Assembly (NCBI GenBank): GCA_905221605.1
Contig: CAJNDS010001380.1
Location: 15,001 to 79,000, forward strand
Length of the DNA: 64,000 nucleotides
Origin: Symbiodinium natans
Lineage: Eukaryota; Sar; Dinophyceae; Suessiales; Symbiodiniaceae
Reading direction: 5' to 3'
How positions within the stretch are numbered: position 1 is the first letter of the stretch; each line of letters starts with the position of its first letter. The position numbers and the translations under genes are program-made. Of the stretch, positions 12,301 to 22,619 are shown one piece after another. The notes below the pieces were generated by a model. It had not been told where the DNA came from, searched no databases, and was given only the letters and a program-made list of their open reading frames with translations.

Positions 12301-13232
12301 TTTAGGGTTTAGGGTTTAGGGTTCAGGGTTCAGGGTTTAGGGCTGTTCGGCTTAAGTGTGGGAGCCCTATGAAGTGCCAACCCTGTGACCGCCAAAGCCC
12401 GGGACCCTAAACCCTGCAGCCAAGTATCAAAAACAAGCTCTAAGCCTTCCCGCCCACCCACGACACGCCTGCCCAACTACCCCAAAACATTCGAAATCAG
12501 TGCCTAAGCCAACCCAAGCCACATAAATACCGAGCCGAAGCTCCCAAACCCCAAGCCCTCCCCGGCCCACCTGCTCAGGCAAGCTTGGCTCCGCGCTCGA
12601 TGACGCCGCCAAGGCTGCTGCGAAAGGCCTTGGCGTCGAGGGTTTTGGGGCTCCAAAAATCTGAGGTGCACCACGGCGCTAAAGAACCCACCACCCTGAT
12701 GTTGGGTAACAGATGGGTCGGAAGAGTTGCTAATCACGTTCCCTTGTGGTCCCTTTGTAATCATAGCATAAGAACCCCCCACAACCCTATTCTAATTCTT
12801 GTGGGCCTTATAGCCCTAATCCCTAAACCTCAAACCCTAAACCCTAAACCTTATAGTATCTTCCCCTGCTGTGAGGCAAGGACAAGAAGAAGCACCTCGG
12901 CAAGAAGCGATCTACATGGCGCCAGGGGTCAGCGTAGCCTATCAACCAACCCGGACCCGACCTCTAAACCCTGAACCCTTGAAACTGGGTTTTGGAGCAC
13001 TGTACTTTAATACTCTTTTTGGTTTTGGGTTCCTATCATAGCTCCTTATACCTAAAACGTAAGAACTTTTTTCAGGGTCTACTCCAAAGTAGGGGACCCC
13101 GACATCCGAATCCCTCATTTCTCCACAGCCTCTACACTCGCCACATAAGTCCGAAGCCCTTAGCACGAAACCGGGGCCTCAACAACCAACCCACCCAGGA
13201 GCAAGAAGAAGAAGTCCTCCGGCTGGTGCTAA
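9387..13232 (+). CDS. Array gene copy 3: complete eleven-exon gene (reference copy)
   Basis: Exons: E1 9387-9398, E2 10344-10363, E3 10645-10675, E4 11155-11199, E5 11530-11551, E6 11807-11879, E7 11951-12023, E8 12213-12261, E9 12579-12632, E10 12876-12903, E11 13199-13232 (TAA). They sum to 441 nt, one frame, 146 aa. Every intron ends in AG; no donor is GT (GC at E1 and E3-E9, GA at E2 and E10). Tags: E1 MAQP, E3 QPQPMQQYIQ, E4 GQYVQQFQQ, E6 a QLQSAGAQLQ repeat, E7 APGEALPPGF, E9 AKAAAKGLG, E11 lysine run then SSGWC. No signal peptide or membrane segment is visible. The A/K region could form an amphipathic helix, and the basic tail with a final Cys could be a membrane or nucleic-acid contact (inference). 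E1's ATG was chosen because it has a purine/C-rich context, is conserved in all copies, and the paralogue repeats MAQP then VM. Function unknown. Confidence 0.75.
9652..9778. repeat. CCCTAAA tract in intron 1 of copy 3, ending in CCCTATA units
   Basis: About 15 perfect units followed by three CCCTATA units, an example of a variant homogenised at one tract edge. Confidence 0.88.
10418..10590. repeat. TA and TATG-rich microsatellite in intron 2 of copy 3
   Basis: About 12 TA units followed by imperfect tatatgaaaatatg and catgtacatgta repeats. Open frames across it (Y/I/H/T strings) are translations of the repeat, not genes. Confidence 0.88.
10989..11095. mobile_element. Inverted-repeat element, family B, intron 3 of copy 3
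   Basis: Ends cccaggtcttccaaaac and gttttggaagatctggg, with aaggaatatacc inside both arms. Non-coding. Confidence 0.7.
12985..13093. repeat. Dispersed repeat in intron 10, also at about 25192-25380
   Basis: Both copies have actgtactttaat or a close variant, gggttcctat and end cagggtctactccaaagtag, at the same intron of copies 3 and 6. The second is longer because of T runs and TATA-type repeats. Confidence 0.6.
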
Positions 13233-14053
13233 GAATGAGAACTTGGGACCCCTTGAGGCGGCGCCAGGGAGCGTAAGCAGCCGATGGCCTTTACGGTCCT
13301 CAACCCTCAACTCCCAACCCTCAACCAAAGGGAAGCTCAGTGCGCAGTGACCTACGTCGTGTGGCTGGCGGTTCCCTGGCAGCCTCAAAGGTGTCACAGC
13401 CCTGCCGTCGTTTGGGATGTTGTGCTGCGAGAGCAGCCTTGGTTCCTACAACCCCTATCACCTATGCGCACTGCAAACAGCCTATAACTCTAAACCCTAA
13501 ACCCTAAACCCTGAACCCTAAACCCTAAGCCCCACACCCTGAACCTTCAACCCAGGCTCAACCCCTGTCCTCAACCCTTGAGGCCCTAAAGCTTTGGGGT
13601 TTAGGGTTCAGCACAATGTTTCCACCATGCCCGTCCCATGGAGGGGCGGGCGTGGGCTTGACCGGCAGGCTGTCCCACATTTTGCTTCGAAAGCCGCTCT
13701 CCTGCGGGAAAGTAGTTCATTGTGTAGCTAGTGAAGCCCTGAACAAAATCCACGTAAATTTTCTGGGGTGCCGGAGAGCGTGCCGATGCTGTCACAGTAG
13801 TGTCAACGCAGTGTTACCGCCAATGTTTTGCTTGCATCGCTCGAAAGAAAAGGCTAAGCCCCAAGCCCTAAACCGAACCCCCAACCCCGCAGCCCAAACC
13901 CCAAACCCCAACCCCAAACCCCAAACCCTAAACCCCAAACCCCAAACCCGAAACCCTGTCCATCTTTGATGCCCTTGAATCGAAAGCCCTGCCGCAGCTT
14001 TCGGCGCCTGAGCAGTTTTCCCCCAACTCGATCCGCGCCCTACTCGTGCCACG
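13233..14053 (+). other. Intergenic spacer between copies 3 and 4
   Basis: This is the shortest spacer: U0 13233-13285, U1 13360-13445, U2 13610-13705 (hairpin variant with one mismatch), U3 13766-13850, then a CCCCAAA-rich variant tract (13860-13958) and the leader. It shows the minimal repeat unit without large insertions. No coding sequence is seen. Confidence 0.6.
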
Positions 14054-16616
14054 ATGGCTCAACCTGCGGCTGGCTCTCGAAGACAGCTTTTCCGGGATGC
14101 TAGGGTTTGGGAGTTTTAGGGTTTCGGTTTAGGGTTTAGGCTCCAGGCTTTCGGCTTTAGTCTTTAGGGTTTAGGCTGTAGTGTTTAGGGTTTAGGGGGT
14201 TTGGGGGGTTTAGGCTTCAGGGTTTTCGGGGGGATTTAGGACTTGAGGGTTTCGGGCGCAGGTTTTTTGTCTGCAGAAGCCCCAGGCCTACTGCAGTAGA
14301 TTTCTTGCTGGGTGCGCATGTGGTTTGTGCACGAGCATGAGAGCTTCAGAAGCAGTCGTCTCAGCCCCAAGACGCAAAGCCCACACCCAAAGCCGAAAAC
14401 CCCAAGACCTGACTGACCCCGCGCAAAAAACTTCAAGCCAACACCCAACACCCCCTGCCCTCAAGAAGCTATCCACCCCCTCTAAACCCTACGTAAGCCC
14501 TAGACCCTCAACCCTAAGCCCTAAACCCTAAACCCTAACCCTAAACCCTACACCTCAAACCCCGAACTATGCACCCCAAGAAGCCGCCCCAGGTCATGAC
14601 ATATCCTGCTGCGACCCTCGATTTATTATGGGCCTTGAATCAGCGTTCAGGGCTTGGGGTTTACATAGGGTTTAGGGTTTAGGGTTTACACAGGGTTTAT
14701 GAGCAACGCGTTTCGACGCACTTCGGGCAATCAGTTGAAGAGCTGGCTCACGTTGACAGAGTGGCGGAGAGAGGCATATCGAGAAACTCCCAAAGCTTCG
14801 CACCCAAGGCAACCGCAGCCCATGCAGCAGTATATCCAGGCATGGCTCTGCAAATGTGCTGCAAGTGCGGCAGAAACTTTCAGGGCCGTGCATCCTGTGG
14901 CACGATTCCAAGGCACTTTGCTAAACCGGTGTTGACGTTGGGAACCCCCTCAGCCTGCGCAGTCGGCTGGGCAGTACGTGCAGCAGTTCCAGCAGGGTAT
15001 CCCGCAGGCCGCAAGGGTGTGGGCTCAGAGTTGGTTTTCAAGAGTTTTCGCTTGCACGTGGCACCCCCCTGCCCCTTCCCTCAGTTCCCCAGGATTGTGG
15101 TTGAGGGTTCGATGCCAAAACGATGTCGACGACTGCCAATGCCCATGCGTCTTCGGCTTGTGACATACAGTATAATCTGCGAACGGCGAAGAACCGTGTC
15201 TGCTCAAACTGAGCTAAACCCTAAACCCTAAACCCTAAACCCTAAACCCTAAACCCTAAACCCTAAACCCTAAACCCTAAACCCTAAACCCTAAACCCTA
15301 AACCCTAAACCCTAAACCCTAAACCCTAAACCCTAAACCCCCCATGTCCAAGCCCAATTCTGGATGGCTCCATCTTCGAACTTGTCAAGTAATGGGGCAG
15401 ACAGCGGCCTTGGCAGGCTCAGTCCATGGTGGTGAGCGGCTACAGAGCCTTCGCGGCATGTGGGCGCTTGAGTCTTGAAGGATTTAGGGTTTAGGGTTTA
15501 GGGTTTAGGGTTTAGGGTTGAGGTTTAGGGTTTAGGGTTTGTGCAGTCGTCGGTGTGCAGTCGTGCCCACTCCCTGACCACCCAACCCTGCGCTCCAAAA
15601 ACACTGGGTCAAGACTTCAGGTTGCGCGGAGGCCGTGCTTCAGGGTTCCCAGTACTAGGACCGGTTGGGGTTCCCTTATCATCCCCTTAAAATTCAAAAA
15701 GGGCACCCTTTTTTATTCCAAGGTTACTCCTGGGTCTAGAGCAACCCTAAACCCTAAACCCTAAACCCTAAACCCTAAACCCTAAACCCTAAACCCTAGA
15801 CCCTAGACCCTAAACCCTAAACCCTAAACCCTAAACCCCCCCCAAACTCCCATAGTTAAGTCCGCTGGCCGGCCCAGATCAATTCCAAAGCCAGCTCCAG
15901 TCGGCCGGCGCCCAGCTGCAATCGGCCCTCGACCACAGCCAGGGCAAGTGGCCGGGAGCTCAATCTCTTTCTATATCCCCTTGGGAACTATTTTTTGTTT
16001 TTGTTCATATAAACCCAAGAGGATATTTTAGAGCAATAGATTTCGATTAAGGCTCTAAGAGGAGTATAGTCTTGGTTTGTTGATACTTCGTACAGCACAA
16101 GAAGCCGTAAGCAACGGAAGAGCGGGCGCCGAGGTTCGCCCCGGGCGAGGCCCTGCCTCCGGGCTTCCAGATCACCTCGCACCCCGAGGGGCATGTGGAG
16201 CCCCAGGCAGGGGTGCCTAGCACGGGCATTTAGGATTTAGGGTTTAGGGTTTAGGGTTTAGGGTTTACGAGTGCTCAGCACAAGCCCAGTCAAGGAATCA
16301 GGAATTCGCGCCTCATCCCTAAACCCCAAGCCCCAATGCCCCGAAGGCCCACCACGCCATGTCCGACGCCGTGGCCTCCTTGAAGGGCATGCCCGGCGAC
16401 TTGGCTCACACGCAGCTCCTGGCGGTTTCAAGTGAATCCCATTTTCGCCCGTCCAATCTTTCTCAGGTGGAATACAAACATTCGAACTCAGTGCCTAAGC
16501 CAGCCTAATCCAAGTAAAAAATCAAGCCGACTCCCCGCCCCACCTGGTCAGGCAAGCTTGGGTCCGCGTTCGATGACGCCGCCAAGGCTGCTGCGAAAGG
16601 CCTCGGCGCACCCCCC

Positions 16617-16647
<31 letters not shown>

Positions 16648-16991
16648 AAAAAACTCCTCCAAGAATCTGAGGTGCACTCTGGCCCTAAAGAACCCACCGC
16701 CTTAATGTGGGGTATCTTCCCTGGTGCGAGGCAAGGACAAGAAGAAGCACCTCGGCAAGAAACGATCTACATGGCGCCAGGGGCTTCGGGGCCAGCGTAG
16801 CCTATCAGCCAAGCCGTCCAGGAACCAACAAAAAAGACCTAAACCATTCTAAGCCCATGAAAGCCCCTATCCCGCCATCCAAACCCCAGCATCGCCAGAC
16901 GCACCCTAATTTTTACAAGCACTACAGTGAACCCTGGCCTCAAAGCAATCCGCCCAGGAGCAAGAAGAAGAAGTCCTCCGGCTGGTGCTAA
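14054..16991 (+). CDS. Array gene copy 4: complete eleven-exon gene
   Basis: Exons: E1 14054-14065, E2 14593-14612, E3 14809-14839, E4 14963-15007, E5 15417-15438, E6 15878-15950, E7 16134-16206, E8 16347-16395, E9 16552-16605, E10 16731-16758, E11 16958-16991. Total 441 nt, in frame, no internal stop. Donors are GC except GA after E2 and E10. The start context is cacgATGG rather than ccgccATGG. Intron 4 carries a CCCTAAA tract (15211-15340). Intron 6 carries a roughly 99-bp inverted-repeat element (15971-16069) absent from the other copies. Intron 9 has a long C run followed by an A run (about 16610-16654), an assembly-risk site. Protein almost identical to copies 3, 5, 6 and 7; function unknown. 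Confidence 0.75.
15211..15340. repeat. CCCTAAA tract in intron 4 of copy 4
   Basis: About 18 perfect units inserted between sequence ending caaactgagc and sequence starting cccatgtcc. Copy 5 has corresponding intron 4 sequence (around 19910-19965) with no tract. Confidence 0.88.
15971..16069. mobile_element. Family E short element, intron 6 of copy 4
   Basis: About 99 bp with ctatatcccc ... ggagtatag ends, bordered by TCTT on both sides (one extra T at left). Copy 5 has the uninterrupted sequence ctcttggtcctttgatgc. Confidence 0.7.
16610..16654. repeat. C run followed by A run, intron 9 of copy 4
   Basis: About 27 C then about 16 A. Similar runs are at 146-177, 5291-5312, 12031-12047 (G) and 21148-21166. 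They are likely length-polymorphic and prone to assembly error. Confidence 0.75.
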
Positions 16992-18961
16992 GAATGAGAA
17001 CTTTGGACCCTGTGAGGAGGCGCCAGGGAGCATAAGCAGCCTTATACGTGTCTTGATGGCCTTTACAGCCCTCAACCCTCAACACTCAACCCCTAAACCC
17101 TAAACCCTAAACCCTAAACCCCTCAACCCCTCAACCCCTCAACCCCACAACCCTGAACCAAAGAGGACTCAGTGCGTACTTGAAGGTTCATGGTACTTAT
17201 TAACCAATTATAACTGTACTTATAACTGTACTTATAAGCCCCTTAAGTGCCCTAATAGAGTTATAATGTGGGTGATAAGTACAGTTATAGTTGGTTACTA
17301 AGTACCAGGAACCTCCAAGTAGCGACCCTAAAGTCGTGGTGGCTGGCGGTTCCCTGGCAGCCTCAAGTGGTCACAGCCCTGCCGTCGTTCGGGATTTTGT
17401 GCTGAGTTCGGGCTGAGAGCAGCCTTTGTTCCGAGAACCCTATGACTACTATTTGCTTAAGAGGCCCCAAAGAACAAGCGATAGTAATGCCTATATTTCA
17501 CTTGTACGGAAGATTGTTAGTTTTTTTTTTGGGGGGGGGAGGGTTCTTAGGCAAGTAGATCGAACTACTGAGTCAGAACCAACACAGCCTCTGAGCCCTG
17601 GCACTCGAAAACCCTAAAACAGCCCTGGACCTTCAACTCGCACTTCTCGAACCCTCTTGTGTGTTAGGGTTTAGGGTTTAGGGTTTAGGGTTTAGGGTTT
17701 GGGGTTTAGGGTTTAGGGTTTAGGGTTTAGGGTTTAGGGTTTAGGGTTTAGGGTTGTTGCCCGATCGGCCGCTGATGTGCAAGCGATAAGGCCCGCAGAG
17801 CCATGTAGCTACTAGCAGCGCGGTTTAAGGGTTTACTCGGGTTTTGACCAGCTAACATCTGCAACGCGGTCGAGCTTCTTTGGCTTCGACTTCACGTTGT
17901 TTTGAATCCCTCGGTCCTTCTGCGCTCAGCACAAACTGTTCCGCCATGCCCGCCCCATGGAGGGGCGGGCGTGGGCTTGACCAGCAGGCTGCACCGCATT
18001 TTGCTTCGAAAGCCGCTCTCTTGCGGGAAAATTTCTCATCGTGTAGCTACAGAAGCTCTGGAAAAAATCCCACGTGAATCTTCTGGGGTGCCGGAGAGCG
18101 TGCCGATGCTGTCAGCGCGGCGTCAACGCCGTGCTACCGCCAATGTTTTGCTTGCATCGCTCGAAAGAAAGGCTAAGCCCCAAACCCTGAACCCCAAACC
18201 CCAAACCCCAAACCCCAAACCCCAAACCCCAAACCCCAAACCCCAAACCCTAAACCCTAAACCCTAAGCCCTAAGCTCTAAGCCCGAAGAAAAGGCTGCT
18301 ACAAGCATAGATTTTCATCAAGGGCCTCGGGCCGAGATCGCCGTCTGGCCTGAACCCGCGCCGGTAGTTCACGCCCCATGCTGAGTTCATGCGGTGCGAT
18401 GCCCTCCCCCCACCCGCCCCCTAAACCCTAAACCTAAACCCTAAACCCTAAACCCTAAACCCTAAACCCTAAACCCCAAACCCTAAACCCTTGTAAAGCC
18501 CGAAACATCTCTGATGCCCTTGCAAGCCCCATCTCACTGGCGGTCGCTGCACTTGGGGCTTGAGGGATCCATTGTCTGATGGCTTTGGGGCGCGCTGGGC
18601 TCATAGGGTGGAGCCATGAGCCCAAGGGGTTTAGGGTTCAGGGTTTAGGGCTTAGGGTTTAGGGAAGTATCCCTTGGTAGTCCAGTGGTACCCTTTGGGC
18701 CCCTCTTTCTTTGGTTCGGGGTCTCCCATATTAGGGTACAGGGCAACCGACCAAACAAGGGCACCCCTTATCATATGAAGCAGTGTTCATGTTACTGTTT
18801 TTGGTGAGTTTATAGAAGGTTCCTTTTGAAATCTATACCCTAACATCATAGAAGATGGTTGCTTGGGCTCCAGGATCCTCAGCCCGGAGGCTTTGCCGCA
18901 GCTTTCGGCGCCAGAGCAGTTTTCCCCCAACTCGATCCGCCTCCGTTGTGTCGCGACCGCC
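16992..18961 (+). other. Intergenic spacer between copies 4 and 5
   Basis: It contains a TA-flanked inverted-repeat element (17179-17319), U1 (17336-17430), a TTTAGGG tract (17664-17756), U2 with a perfect hairpin (17948-17970), U3 (18087-18170), a CCCCAAA variant tract (18183-18275), a CCCTAAA tract (18419-18490) and a partial inverted-repeat element (18769-18850). No coding sequence is seen. Confidence 0.6.
17179..17319. mobile_element. Inverted-repeat element, family A, TA target duplication
   Basis: 141 bp with long inverted ends (cttgaaggttcatggtactt and its complement), TA at 17177-17178 and 17320-17321. The equivalent spacer at 21599 reads gtgtagtgacc with a single TA: an empty site. 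Confidence 0.8.
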
Positions 18962-21484
18962 ATGGCTCAACCTGCGGCTGGTTTCGAAGACAGCTTTTCT
19001 GTTCGGGGTGTAGGGTTTGGGGTTTAGGGGTTTAGGGGTTTAGGGGTTTAGGGTTTGAGGGTTTCGGGCGCAGGTGTTGAGTGCTTTGTGGTAGGGGGGT
19101 CATCGGGTTTGGGCGTTTTGGTGTTGAGGTGGTTTGGGGGGGGTTAACATGCTTGCTTGCAGAAGCTACTAGCTTGTTGGCCTTCGCAATTTGTTGGATT
19201 TCTTGTTCGAAAGCTACATCGCCATACCCCAAAGTCTACACCTACACCCATCAATCCGCCGAGGTGGTGACGTATCCTGCTGCGACCCTCGATTTATTCT
19301 GGAACTTGAGAAGCAGGGTTCAGGGCTTGGGGTGTACTTATGAAAAATCGTGTTTCGAGTGCGTCCGAAGCACTTTGCAACTTTGGCAGCAAGTTCAAGC
19401 TCTGGATCAGGCTGACAGAAAGGCAGAGAGACATAGTATCGAGATATTCCCAAAGCTCCGCACCCAAGGCAGCCGCAGCCCATGCAGCAGTACATCCAGG
19501 TGTGGCGCTGCAGTGTGCCAGAAGTAGGTTGCAGAAGGTTTCGGGGCCACTTCCGGGTTCCGTGCCGGCAACATGTCGCACGATTCCAAGACTACCCCAA
19601 GGCACTTTGCCACTCCACTCCGGTGTTCCCTGCGTGAGACCTATAAGCCCTTCCTGACAGCCTGCGCAGTCGGCTGGGCAGTACGTGCAGCAGTTCCAGC
19701 AGGGTATCCCGCAGGCCGAAAGGGTGTGGGCTCAGAGTTGGTCTTTAAGAGTTTCCGCTTGCAGCACTCCATAGCACCCCTTGCCCCCCCACCCCCTTCA
19801 TGGCTGAGGGTTCCTCTCTAGATGTCAAAACGATGTCAATACGGCGGTCAATGCCCAAGCGTGTTTCGCTGTGACATACAGTAGTCTGCTAAGTGTGACG
19901 AACTGTGTCTGCTCAGATGGGACAGTGCCGTCAGACGCGTGAGCTAGGTCTTGATCCCATGTCCAAGACCAATTCTGAATAACTCTGTCTTTGAACTGCC
20001 CAAGTCTCGTGGCAAACAGGCTCAATCCATGGTGGTGAGCGGCTACAGAGCCTTCGCAGCATGCGACATACCCAAAGAGCCCAATGCCCCTTAATCAAGG
20101 AATATACCTTAAATCATATTAAGGATCCCTATATGAAGCAGGGTATATTATTGTTATTGGTGAGTGTATATAAGGTTCCTTTTTAATATTGGTGAGTGTA
20201 TATACCTGGTGTCCTTTTGGGGGTACAAGAAATATATACCCTACTTCATATGAATTAAGCAATATTCCTTCATTCTTGGATGTTGGACTCTTTGGGTAGA
20301 GTCTTGAGCATTTCCTGCAGTCGCCGTTGCGCAGTCGTGCCCAGCACACCCTACGCTCTAAACCATGGGGGGTCAAGGTTTAGGGTTTGGAGTTTAGGGT
20401 TTATAGGGTTTGTAGGGTTTGTAGGGTTTATAGGGTTTATAGGGTTTATAGGGTTTATAGGGTTTATTTGGTTTTTAGGGTTTATAGGGTTTATAGGGTT
20501 TAGGGTTCAAGGTGCAGGAAGGTTGGCTTTAGGGTTGCAAGCCTACCCCGCAAATCCGATCGCCGACCCAGATCAATTCCAAAACCAGCTCCAATCGGCC
20601 GGAGCCCAGCTGCAATCGGCCCTCGACCACAGCCAGGGCAAGTGGCCGGGAGCTCAATCTCTTGGTCCTTTGATGCTTCATACAGCACAAGAAGCCGTAA
20701 GCAAAGGAAGAGCGCACGCCGAGGTTCGCCCCGGGCGAGGCTCTGCCTCCGGGCTTCCAGATCACCTCGCACCCCGAGGGGCATGTGGAGCCCCAGGCAG
20801 GGGTGCTTAGCACAAGCCCCCAAAAAATCAGGAGTTCAAACCCTAAATCCTAACCCTAAACCCCAAGCCCCAATGCCCCGAAGGCCCACCACGCCATGTC
20901 CGACGCCGTGGCCTCCTTGAAGGGCATGACCGGCGGCTTGGACACAAGGGGCCCGAAATGCCTACTCGATTTCCCTTACTGCCCGAAGCCCTAAAAATAA
21001 GACAAACTCTATGAGCCCTCCCCCTCCACCTGCCCACCCGCGACACGCCTGCTCAGGCAAGCTTGGATCCGCGTTCGATGATGCCGCCAAGGCTGCTGCG
21101 AAAGGCCTTGGCGTAGGGGCTTTGGGGTTTTGAGTTTCGGGTCGGCCCCCCCCCCCCCCCCCCCCAAGACGCGGTGTGCACTCTTGGCCCTAAAGAACCC
21201 TCTGCCCTGATGCGGGGTCTTCCCCTGCGGAGAGGCAAGGACAAGAAGAAGCACCTCGGCGAGAAATCCTACGTGGCGCCAGGGGCTTCGGGGCCAGCGT
21301 AGCCTATAACTGAGCTGTGTAGGAACTGGAAGTCTGCCTCAGAACTCTAAACCCATCAAAGCCCCAATGCCGACATCCGACCCCCAGCATCGCCAGATGC
21401 GCTCTAAGTCCTACAAGCACTAAACCCTGGCCTCAGACCAATCCGCCCAGGAGCAAGAAGAAGAAGTCCTCCGGCTGGTGCTAA
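18962..21484 (+). CDS. Array gene copy 5: complete eleven-exon gene, most compact
   Basis: Exons: E1 18962-18973, E2 19264-19283, E3 19469-19499, E4 19670-19714, E5 20020-20041, E6 20572-20644, E7 20724-20796, E8 20884-20932, E9 21057-21110, E10 21235-21262, E11 21451-21484. Total 441 nt in frame over 2.5 kb, the shortest copy. The donor after E3 is GT; GA after E2 and E10; GC elsewhere. E8 ends with ATGACCG (T replaces P), as in copy 6. Intron 4 has no telomere-like tract, unlike copies 2-4 (CCCTAAA) and 6 and 8 (TTTAGGG). Intron 5 carries nested inverted-repeat elements (20071-20296) and a 9-mer TTTATAGGG tract. Function unknown. Confidence 0.75.
20071..20296. mobile_element. Nested inverted-repeat elements: family C (outer) with family D (20131-20252) inside, intron 5 of copy 5
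   Basis: Outer ends cccaaagagccca ... tggactctttggg flanked by TA on both sides. The inner element has atatgaagcaggg ... cctacttcatatg ends. Both non-coding. Confidence 0.7.
20385..20513. repeat. 9-mer TTTATAGGG variant tract in intron 5 of copy 5
   Basis: Repeated gggtttata units, distinct from the 7-mer tracts, with single tttgtaggg and tttttaggg variants. It gives an artefactual GFIGFIGFIGF-type frame. Confidence 0.85.
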
Positions 21485-22619
21485 GATGCTAAAATGAGAA
21501 CTTTGGACCCTTTGAGGCGGCGCCAGGGAGCAGAAGCAGCCTTACATGGTGGCCTTGATGGCAGTATCCCCGAACCCCCAACCAAACAAGGGGGGGCTCA
21601 GTGTGTAGTGACCTACGTCGTGTGGCTGGCGGTTCCCTGGCAGCCTCAAGTGGTCACAGCACTGCCGTCGTTCGGGACGCTGTGCGCTCGGGCTGAGAGC
21701 AGCTTTGATTCCCCAAGCCCTCGCACCACCGAACTACTGAGCCACAGAGCCTCCAAAACCCCAACCCGCCGGAGGTCCTGAACCTTTCTTTTCCAACTCG
21801 CACGCTCAGCACAGCTGTGTCCACCCTGGCCCATCCCGTGGAGGGGCGCGGGGATGAACTTGACCGGCAGGCTGCCCCACCTTTTTGCTTCGATCTGGCG
21901 ATCTCCGGCTCAAAGAAAATCACGCTGTACTATCCTATGGGACCCATTCCCCCTTTTGATAGGGTTTAGGCTCCCTCACAAAAAGCCCCTTGAGGCTAAA
22001 GAACGGGGCACTTGTTAGATTCCTAGGCTTACTCTTGGGTCTAGTCACTTAGCATGTGGGCTTGACGTGCTTTAAGGTTTCTTGGTAGCGCAATGGTACC
22101 CTTTTCCTATTTTTTATGGCTCAAGGTTCCCTCATCAAGTAGCCAACACCAAAAAGTGTGCCCTTATCATAACATGGTTACTGGACTATCCAGGTTTATT
22201 GGGTGTGAGGTGCCGGAGAACGCGCCGATGCTGTCACAGCAGTGTCAACGTAGCGTCACCGCCAATGCCTTGCCTACAGTCCTCGCAAAAGGACAAAAGG
22301 CTGCTACCTGGCTCGTCAGGCTTTGCAACCCAACCCTATAAACCTTAAACCCCGGTAGCCTCTTAAACCCCAAAACCGTAAAACCCTAAACCCGAGGCCC
22401 TCGTGCTTTCAATTCAGTGTTTGCTTCTGAGCCCTAAGCCCTAAGCCCTAAACCCTAAACCCTAAACCTTAAACCCTAAACCCTAAACCCTAAACCCTAA
22501 ACCTTGAGCCCCAAACTACGAGCCTCGGAGCCACCCCCAAAAGCCGGAGACTTTGCCGCAGCTTTCGGCCTGAGCAGTTTTCGCCCAACTCCATCCGCCT
22601 CCGTTGTGTCGCGACCGCC
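21485..22619 (+). other. Intergenic spacer between copies 5 and 6
   Basis: U0 (21485-21545), U1 (21618-21715), U2 (21813-21915, hairpin degraded), a short element with gcaccc-type ends (about 21960-22045), U3 (22208-22290), a CCCTAAA tract (22438-22506) and the 5' leader. The spacer also has the U1 junction gtgtagtgacc, which is the empty site for the inverted-repeat element found at the same place in the previous spacer. No coding sequence is seen. Confidence 0.6.

Noticed and set aside
20280-20810. 176-codon open frame with GFIGFIG repeats
   Set aside because: The repeat part is the 9-mer TTTATAGGG tract. The natural-looking DQFQNQLQ part is E6 of array copy 5, which ends at a GC donor.
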